Source: Hofstenia miamia (lineage: Eukaryota > Xenacoelomorpha > Acoela > Hofsteniidae). From it: a stretch of DNA of 64,000 bases. Positions 57,042 to 64,000 of this stretch are shown here, piece after piece. Position 1 is the first letter of the stretch. Each line of letters opens with the position of its first letter. The stretch spans positions 418,859 through 482,858 of the forward strand of contig CABFPE010000436.1 in assembly GCA_900660155.1 (NCBI GenBank), written 5' to 3'. A program made the translations under genes and the position numbers. The notes beneath the pieces were generated by a model. That model saw nothing but the letters and a program-made list of their open reading frames with translations, did not search any database and was not told where the DNA came from.

Positions 57042-57156
57042 ATGCCTTCGGCGCATTCACATCGCAATTTGATGCATATTCGATACTCCGATATGAAAAA
57101 GGACATGAGAACTGATGCTATTGATCTGTGCACATTTGCATGTGAAAAATATTCAG
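57042..57156 (+). CDS. DNAL4: DNAL4 exon 1
   Basis: Begins MPSAHSHRNLMHIRYSDM; donor GTATTT after TATTCAG; ends in phase 1. Confidence 0.85.
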
Positions 57157-57734
57157 GTATTTCTTAACTTTAATTTGGTACAATATCGCATTTAGGTTAT
57201 GGAATTACATATGCATTCTCTTATAATTTATTAAAGATAACTTTTTGTCCAAAATGTTACCATATGGCATGAGCAATATTACTCTGAGATCATAGTGTGA
57301 AGTAGTTATGATCGTTTGAAATTGTCGTTTTATGATATCCGTGTTAACAGCTCGAATATGTTTGGTTTACATCTGGATGTATCTTTGATTTTGCAGATAC
57401 AATAATTAGAACACTTGAAATGTATGTTATAATAGTATTAAAAAATTAAGTATATTCTGCTAAACCATATGAGTAATTTCTGATTAAAAGAAATTTCTGC
57501 TTTGATAATTGTGTAAGCATATATAAGTCTTTTTAAATGTAATTTTTCCGTTTAGGTAGTAATGAGGTAGCAGCTAAGGTCATCAAAGAAGGCATGGATC
57601 GCCGGTTTGGACCCTCATGGCATGTAGTGGTGGGTGAAGGTTTTGGAATGGACGTCTCACATGATGAAGATTATCTTTTATACATTATCATCAAAAATGT
57701 TATTGGCATATGTGTTTGGAGGTCCGGTGCCTAA
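57042..57734 (+). CDS. DNAL4: Axonemal dynein light chain 4
   Basis: Light chain of the LC8/LC10 fold that binds outer-arm dynein intermediate chains in cilia and flagella. Two exons (57042-57156, 57556-57734) make 97 residues; human DNAL4 has 105. IRYSDMKKDM, DLCTFACEKYS, AAKVIKEGMDRRFGPSWHVV, GEGFGMDVSHDED, LLYIIIKN and a C-terminal GICVWRS follow human DNAL4 block for block (RHSDMPEEM, ELCVTACEKFS, SSWHVVIGEGFG, AVCVWKCS). The start at ACCATG gives an N-terminus a few residues shorter than the human one. The intron is 399 bp, phase 1, GT-AG. No damage seen. Confidence 0.9.
57556..57734 (+). CDS. DNAL4: DNAL4 exon 2
   Basis: Acceptor CCGTTTAG; continues SNEVAAKVIKEG and contains SWHVVVGEGFG; stop TAA at 57732. 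Confidence 0.92.
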
Positions 57735-58387
57735 ACAATTTGAGTAGAGTTTTTGATCAGCTAGCTTCCTCACTGAATAACTACTTAATTTTAGACTGAT
57801 GGTACTATATTGTGAATTTGGTCGCAGTATGTTTAACTTTTTCACTCGCCATGTTTCGGTTATATGATTTAGAATTCATGTAAGGTAGTACATTCATGGC
57901 ATTATTTGCTGGCGTAAATACGTTGAAATAGGTCATTTGATGTTTGTTTTTGAGCGAATTGAGCTATTCCATTTAATTTTTTTGTTTTAGTATGATCCAT
58001 TGTTTCTCAAAATGTGCCAATTATGTACCGCCATTAATTATTGTTTGATTTCTGCCTTATCAAAGCTACTATGTAGTGCAGTTGTTAGTTTGTATTTATT
58101 TATAAAATTAGGATTTAGTGCATTAAATTTGTAATTTTAATTATTTAATAAATTTTTTTACATTGTTAATTAATCTTGTTTGTCTAGTAATTATTGTTAA
58201 CAACTAAAATTTTATTTCAATTGCACTTTCAGATTTTTGTTACATTTATTTATGCACTTGCTATCATTTTTGTGAATCTGATGCAATCCAAGGACCTTTG
58301 AGATGATGATTAAATACTTCGTCGTCAATGTTCATATTCTGTTGACTAATGGAGTTGTGTTGAATCGTACGATTCAATTTTGCTTAG
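57735..58387 (+). other. DNAL4 3' region
   Basis: Non-coding and T-rich. The first AATAAA after the stop is at 58148-58153, followed by a T-rich stretch, a plausible polyadenylation site for the cluster. Confidence 0.5.
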
Positions 58388-59430
58388 TTAACCCTTTATT
58401 TGGCACTGTTGCATATATGCAACAAATCAAACTTACTATGGATAACAAAATAATATTGATAGTTCAGTGTCAATACCGCTCTTAAATATAATTCTTACCT
58501 TGATTTACAGTAATTTTGCAGCAAAAATCTGAACAATTGACTTAAAGCATAGTTTCCGACCGCACAGTTTCCAAAAAAAATAACCACTATATTTTTTTCT
58601 TCTATTAGTAGTGCATTATATATTTTTCAATGTTACTGACGGGTTTACAAAGCAATTTAGCTCATGAAACATATTGAGAAAGACCTTATTATATATAATC
58701 TATTCGATGAAAAGCTGCAGAATCTCATTTTCTCATTCTGCGGTGAAGATATTCATTTGTTGCATATATGCGACATTGTCAAATAGGGGGTGATTTTTAT
58801 GTCAATATCATGAACATTCCCACGACTTTCGGCATCAAAATTGCGAATCACCATGCAAAGCTGTGTCGTCATTCATAATTGAATCGTCATAGCAAGCTAA
58901 CTTGAGGATCATTGATTGCTATTTATAGTACTTACGTCAGCCTCATTGCCGGTATATCATTCAATCGAGTCTTCATATTATTCGTTGCGCCGGAAGACTA
59001 AGGTGAGTTGAATTTATCAGCATTCAAGTGAGTATGAATCACAACTTTTTGATTGGGCATAATTTGGATTTTTAGTTAACAGTTTATTAGGGCCAAATAT
59101 AGGCCTATATATATATATATATATACGTATCAACAACTGGTAACGCAAATAATCAATATTTCTTCAGAAATTAGGACGTTTTGCATTCAATAATGCTATA
59201 AATTATCAAAAGATGACATCTAAAAGCAGTTTATCAAAATAAGACAAATCTTCGTTTTTGTACCTCTATTTGGCAATGTTGCATATATGCAACAAATTAT
59301 AAAATCTATCAGAAAACAGATATTGCAAAACAAATGGTACTTTATCTTCAAATAGACAATGTTTAACAAGTTAAAGTCAAAAAATAATTTTTCTGATCAC
59401 TCTAACATAATGTGCCAAATACAGGGTTAA
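58388..59430. mobile_element. piggyBac-type MITE with TTAA target duplication
   Basis: TTAA at 58388-58391 and 59427-59430 flank ends CCCTTTATTTGGCAC and (reverse complement) CCCTGTATTTGGCAC, matching at 14 of 15 positions. TTAA duplication and CCC-starting inverted repeats are the signature of the piggyBac superfamily. Inside, the perfect 18-bp palindrome TGTTGCATATATGCAACA, preceded by TTTGGCA, occurs near both ends (58407 and 59277), and an inverted variant TTGTTGCATATATGCGACA lies at 58759. No transposase is present. It sits between DNAL4 and the LPGAT1-like exon. Confidence 0.85.
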
Positions 59431-59570
59431 GTTTCAGTTACAGTTTTTGTAAACCAATTCAGTTGGGTAGTTACAGTTTCTATTAAATTTTTCATTATAG
59501 TTGATAACACTAAAAGCAATTAGTAACCGAATGGATTGTAGACATTCACTTTCATTTTTATTTATTTTAG

Positions 59571-59775
59571 ATGTTAGTCTGTTTTGTTGGGGCTTTTCGT
59601 GTTGTCATGGTGATTTTACACCATCTGTGTGTGATGCCAGCATACTATTTATTTGTTATTTTGATACTTCCTGTAAAGTACATTCATTTGCCCACTTATC
59701 TATTGATTGAAGGCATGCTGTATCGTCATTTGCTAACGCTTGTTGCATATTGGGGTTCGACTGCTGGTTATAAAT
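59571..59775 (+). CDS. LPGAT1: LPGAT1-like acyltransferase, first coding exon
   Basis: Encodes the N-terminus of a membrane-bound lysophospholipid acyltransferase of the LPGAT1 group, which acts at the endoplasmic reticulum in phospholipid remodelling. 68 codons run from an ATG placed directly after TTATTTTAG to a GTGAGT donor (phase 1). VVMVILHHLCVMPAYYLFVI is a membrane segment equivalent to FMVANNLVAIPSYICYVI in human LPGAT1. IEGMLYRHLLTLVAYWGSTA followed by GYK matches IEGIMYKWLLGMVASWGWYAGY. The acyltransferase NHxxxxD motif would lie in later exons, which I could not find before the window end, so the next intron must exceed 4.2 kb. The gene may be the third member of the ATPAF2-DNAL4 cluster. 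Confidence 0.72.
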
Positions 59776-61500
59776 GTGAGTAATTTACACTTATTTCATT
59801 TTGTTTCTATTTTAAACAAAAAGCGGTAGTTCTTTGTAAATTTATTCATTAGGATTCAAATATATATATATTGCACTTTAGTCCTATTCGATATTGGTTT
59901 TAGCAGTTGGAAATCATGGAATTCATTAGATTTCATTCCTAACTTATGAAATGTAATTTACATGCTATGTCCCTTACTTTTTTCACTAACAATCAAAATA
60001 AATTTATCCCGAAAAATGCAAACTATGCCTTCTGTTGAAAAACAATACTATAAATTTAATTAGGCGATATTTAGTAAGTGTATATTAGGGGGTGTGACTC
60101 TCAATAAAAGTCCATCAAGTCTCATTAAGAAAGCTCCAAAACTTTTTGAGGAATAATTAAATGTTTAATTATTGTATGAACTCTATAAATACAATTGGGA
60201 CTCTACTAAGATATGTTTTCTAATGTGCATTATTCTACATAACAATCAATCACGTAAATAAAAATAAAAGTAAATCAGTCAATTTGGTAAAAATATAAAT
60301 AAATAATGCATAGTCTAGATTTTAGTACCTCAAATAAGTAAATCAGTACATCTAAAAGAGGATTGAAATTGAGTTTGGATCATATTTTTAGGCCCTCGTT
60401 TCAAAATGTTTACTGGGCTTCGAAAATCAACCTCAGTCACGCTGATTGCACATTGTTGGCAATTATCTGAAAACTTAAGTGATAAAATTTGAAATATTTA
60501 GATTTTGTAAGGTTATAAAAATTAATGAAATTCCCATTTCTTGCACATTTGTGGATTTAATGTTAGAAATATTGACATGCGTGAGAAAATAAAATAATTC
60601 TTCTTTATGATTTTAAAAAATTTTTTTTACTATTTTTTAATCATAAGAGAATGCGGTACTAATTAATTAATGTGTATGAATTTCAGGCTAACTCTTTGTT
60701 TTTGTAGATGGCAGGTTTGTTCTTAATTTTAATTTACTGTATAGTTCTGTTTTATTGTTCATTTCGATCTGTTTTATGACAATAATGTAACATTTTGCTG
60801 TCATTTTTCAAATGTCATTGTATTCATTCTCACTTTATATAATTTTGTTGTACACTGTTAATTGTTGTGGATTTTAAAGTAAAAATGATGTTTAGGCACG
60901 TATCAAGTGACCAACCATTTTGCTTTTATTTTTTTCGTTTCGATTAATTTATAAAGTTGAAATGAAAATTCAAAATCGAAAATAACCTTTTGTGTTCTAG
61001 AATTTTTTTTAATTTTGCAAAATGAAAGTTGAAAAATTTATAATTAAAAATAAATTAGAAAAAATTAAAAATTAAAAAATCAGAACGAAACATTTCAATT
61101 TCATTCTGTATATTTTTAATTCCTTTAAATTTGACATTTAAATTGCCAAATTTTCCGAGGCGTGAACTAAAGGATCTGCTTCGTGGTAAATTTAATACGC
61201 AGACTTTAAATATGCTGTCATTTTTTAACATCAGGTCTCGTTTTTCTAATTTTTTAATCTTGATGAGTAGTTTTATTCAAAAGTAATGAATATTTTTTCC
61301 AAATCTCGCCATGTATTGACCAGAAATACGGTAAATCAAGCCAATACAGAAATTTATTTTTACATGCAATTCTGAAAAATATGAATAAGAAAAGCTTCAG
61401 CTTAAAAAGTGAAAAAAAATTATAGAAATCAGTCCTAATCCAACAATGTCAGTTTACATGAACTCATATTCTTTTTTAGAATCCGACATAAGGCTCCTAT
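59776..61500. other. Probable LPGAT1 intron, nothing else recognised
   Basis: AT-rich, with long A/T runs around 60960-61100. No exon matching the acyltransferase core was found. Confidence 0.45.
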
Positions 61501-61527
61501 CATCTTGATACGAGTGAAGTGATCGCA

Positions 61528-61866
61528 TCAGATGTAAATGGAGAAGACAATTTTTATTATTATGAGCTTAATCTGTATGAGGAACATGCTGTAGTGTTGA
61601 TGAAATGTGGGTATACTTGGTCTTTCTTCTTTTTCAGTTATACCAGCAATGTTTGTTATGCAGTCAGTTAGATGATTGAGAGCCAAAAAGTCATTTATTT
61701 TTGTTTTCTGAACACCAGACAAAAAAGTTGCTACAGCGTGCCTTGCACCATATATTTGGCACCCTACTTTTATTCCGAACAATTTAAGTTTAGGTCTCTC
61801 TAAAAATGGTATCAACGAATGAAATGCATTTCCTGTGTTAGCTTTCAATGCTGAATTCACTGACAT
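61528..61866 (-). CDS. Unrecognised ORF, possible first exon
   Basis: From the ATG at 61866 the - strand reads SVNSALKANTGNAFHSLIPF, then LERPKLKLFGIKVGCQIYGA and VATFLSGVQKTKINDFLALN, about 110 codons. Composition is protein-like, not low-complexity. I do not recognise it. A possible donor (GTATAA after CATTGCTG) lies near 61640. It lies downstream, on this strand, of a CpG-rich promoter-like block at 62041-62230. The first codons match, in inverted orientation, those of the ORF at 62502-62717. Confidence 0.35.
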   Translation of the reverse strand: MSVNSALKANTGNAFHSLIPFLERPKLKLFGIKVGCQIYGARHAVATFLSGVQKTKINDFLALNHLTDCITNIAGITEKEERPSIPTFHQHYSMFLIQIKLIIIKIVFSIYI

Positions 61867-62625
61867 CTCCAAAATTTAAAAACTCAATATCAAAAAATTT
61901 TACGGTTGATTATAATTTTAACCGTTATATGGTTCATATTTCCAATAAATAGACGGCAATTCCGTACTTCAAACTATAAAAAACACTCAGATATATATAA
62001 ATATTCATAAAATATGTAGCTCATAAAACAGTCTTCTAACATGCAAAAATGTTTGCACGGCGCGCTTTTTTCGTTTCGGTCAATAGTAGCGATCACGGAA
62101 ATTTACTGTCGCTTTTCGTTAATCACAACGTACCTGGTTCGCGACGACATTGTAGTACATCGTGGTCATTTCGTACACCCGGTAATGCGCATGCCGGGGA
62201 CGTCACGGGGAACTTTGATTTGAATCTATAACGCTTTCCTTTCCAGAGGGAGTTTGAATATTTTGAGTCTTTTTGTGTGGACTGCATTTCACACCTTTAT
62301 CGTTTTACGTATCCTTTTGTAGTTTTTATTCCATTTGTTTGTTTTTGTCATTAGCATATTTTGTGGTTTGTTTCCAATAAACGTTTCAGTGTCTTTTGCC
62401 AACTCTCTGTGTTCACAGTAACTTAGTAATCATTATATTTATTTTATGAGCATGTATATTTATCTGAGTGTTTTGTATAGATTGAAGTATAGAAGTATTG
62501 TTTGTTTCTTAAAAATATGAACCGTATAGCCGTTAAAATTGAAATCTATCCTAACGTTTTTGACATTGATTTTTCTGACATTTTGGCGTTGTTAGTGAAT
62601 TCAGCGTTAAAAACTAACTTAGAAA
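61830..62625. repeat. Inverted duplication around a CpG-rich core
   Basis: Reading outward on both strands, 62030 down to 61840 and 62420 up to 62620 share, in order, TATCTGAGTGTTTT, TATAG.TTGAAGTA, ATATGAACC.TATA, CGTTAAAATT, TTTTTGA.ATTGA and GTGAATTCAGC. The alignment then fades. Arms are about 190 bp with a loop of about 390 bp. Confidence 0.7.
62041..62230. promoter_or_regulatory. CpG-rich promoter-like block with NRF1- and CRE-like words
   Basis: An island rich in CG dinucleotides in otherwise CG-poor sequence. AATGCGCATGCCGG (62185) resembles the NRF1 site TGCGCATGCGCA, and GGACGTCACGGG (62198) contains an ACGTCA CRE-like half. Such pairs mark housekeeping promoters. A CpG-rich transposon scrap could also look like this. 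Confidence 0.35.
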
Positions 62626-62717
62626 TTCTTTGTTTGATTGGTCCATCTTATCCTCATCCCCAATGCAGTAGCGAAAATATTCATTACACACCTGTGCGCA
62701 AGCAATCAATTTACTAG
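62502..62717 (+). CDS. Unrecognised small ORF, divergent partner
   Basis: From ATG 62517 it reads MNRIAVKIEIYPNVFDIDFS, then DILALLVNSALKTNLEILCL and IGPSYPHPQ, ending at TAG in 62715-62717. No family recognised. Its first 110 bases match, inverted, the sequence upstream of and including the start of the - strand ORF at 61866. Confidence 0.3.
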   Translation: MFLKNMNRIAVKIEIYPNVFDIDFSDILALLVNSALKTNLEILCLIGPSYPHPQCSSENIHYTPVRKQSIY

Positions 62718-63558
62718 ATCTTTTGTTAGAAAACCGTCAAGTCACTATATTCTTTAATGAAAGAACAAAATGAAATTGTATCGTGTATCATGTAGAATAA
62801 GTCAGTTTTTTGGAGCAAAAATATTAAAGCATTTCGACCAGCAATTGGAAAATATAAAACTACACTTGGAATTCGAAAACTACCTCGTTAGGAAACTACC
62901 CGCTAAGAAACCCTGTTCTAACCCTAGTAATATTGGTGAATGAAATTGAATGATGTCGTTTTAGTTCATTTTTCATTTTGCAAAAATGAATTTTTAATGC
63001 GAAATAGCAAAACTGAATTGAATGGTCACCTGGTGCCTTAGCATTTGTTTTGAAATCTTGCTAATGTGTCAAAAACTATGTTGTCACTAATATGATTGTT
63101 TTCTATACAAATCTTACTTCAACTTTAAACTTTGATGTAGTTGATTATTCAGTGCATTCTACTTTAGTGTGAAATTTTCAATAGTTTCTATTGTTTTTAT
63201 TTCAGTGCAATGTGGAATCCATTGTCCAAGAAGTGTTCATTATATATTTGTAGTGCATATTGCATTTCTTTTCTGTTTGTTTTAGGAAGTTTATTACTGC
63301 TATGGGGTGGATTGTGAAATAAAGCAATTTGTTTTTACATGTTTAACCTTAAATAGCCTATCGTTTATTTAAAGTACAAACCGTTTTTGCACATTTATAA
63401 CGTCCGCAAAATCAGTGGAAGAAAGCGAAGACCCTTCTATCACGTGCTGCTTTCAGATTGAGCATTACATTAAACAGTTTTTGAGCTATAAGCGTTTAAA
63501 ACATTTTTATACAATGATGAAAAATTTTCAAAAATCCCCAGACAGTTTAAGGTTAACT

Positions 63559-64000
63559 ATCGTATTTTTCGGACTATAAGGCGCGCATAAAATCCCTATA
63601 TTTGTAAAAAAAAAAATCGGCAATGCGCCTTATATTCCGTTGCGCCTTATCTAGGAACAGTGTATGTTCACACTGCGCTGAAAAATCTGTCAAAATGTTT
63701 TATTACGACTTTGGTAAGCGACGAAGCCACTCCCCTTTATTGTCGTGGAATCAGCTTTCTATGCTGTCTAGACAGACTTGTTTCCGAGGGAACAAGGCAA
63801 GATGGCCACAATTAGAGGACAAAATTGAGCAGTGGATTACTAAACAGAGAACAGCAGGTAGAAGCGTCTCTACAGTCTCCATCCGACTTAGGGCAACAGC
63901 GATGGCACTTATATGAATATCAACGAATTTCAAGGTGGTCCTTCTTGGTGCTTCCGTTTTATGAAAAGGCGTCATCTCTCCATCCGCACAAGAACTACCA
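63559..64000 (+). mobile_element. pogo/Tigger-type DNA transposon, 5' part
   Basis: The left end CGTATTTTTCGGACTATAAG after TA, with an internal inverted echo (GCGCCTTATATTCCGTTGCG), is the familiar pogo-type terminal repeat. From about 63640 the + strand reads SWNQLSMLSRQTCFRGNKAR, then WPQLEDKIEQWITKQRTAGR and VSTVSIRLRATAMA. After a one-base frame change it reads MNINEFQGGPSWCFRFMKRR followed by HLSIRTRTT. This is the CENP-B-type double HTH DNA-binding region of pogo/Tigger transposases. The catalytic DDE part lies beyond the window. The frame change makes this copy defective as read. Confidence 0.85.

Overview
This is an AT-rich animal (metazoan) nuclear window. It holds multi-exon genes with GT-AG introns and is dense in DNA transposons, LINEs, one Penelope-like element and TA microsatellites. 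I see no rRNA or tRNA gene, CRISPR array or bacterial-style operon. The species cannot be fixed from sequence. Kilobase introns in a very AT-rich background, first coding exons that begin directly at a splice acceptor, and two genes only 111 bp apart suggest an invertebrate lineage that uses spliced-leader trans-splicing (for example a tunicate or a hydrozoan). That is inference.

Host genes: (1) a complete five-exon ethanolamine-kinase-like gene on the + strand (7856-17282), with introns full of transposon debris; (2) a second, divergent ethanolamine-kinase-like paralogue on the - strand (43514-41041), where only the first three exons can be found, with the same intron phases but no recognisable catalytic or C-terminal exons; (3) a compact + strand cluster at 54.6-59.8 kb: ATPAF2/ATP12 (F1-ATPase assembly chaperone, two exons), DNAL4 (axonemal dynein light chain 4, two exons) starting 111 bp downstream, and the first coding exon of an LPGAT1-like acyltransferase, whose remaining exons are not found before the window ends; (4) a FLYWCH zinc-finger exon (48246-48503, -) between two apparently identical 224-bp direct repeats; (5) unassigned small ORFs, notably a divergent pair at 61.5-62.7 kb inside an inverted duplication around a CpG-rich, promoter-like core.

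Mobile elements, left to right: Tc1/mariner remnants (1-535, 12533-13763, 24560-25190, 26990-27150, 50550-52043 with long inverted repeats); non-autonomous hAT-type elements (1686-3561 with a perfect 8-bp target duplication; 40495-40977; probably 9026-10877) and a hAT transposase tail (33680-33990); a restriction-endonuclease-type LINE of the R4/Dong kind between ATT-rich repeats (3787-6967); several Jockey/CR1/I-like LINE tails; a Penelope-like element with an RT and a GIY-YIG-like end (21431-22640); a probable Crypton-like tyrosine-recombinase element (31886-33290); a piggyBac-type MITE (58388-59430); a 1.5-kb element with about 320-bp inverted ends and a LINE tail inside (45376-46905); and the 5' end of a pogo/Tigger element (63559 to the window end). 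Single N characters at 4676 and 35495 sit exactly between tandem copies and probably mark assembly joins.
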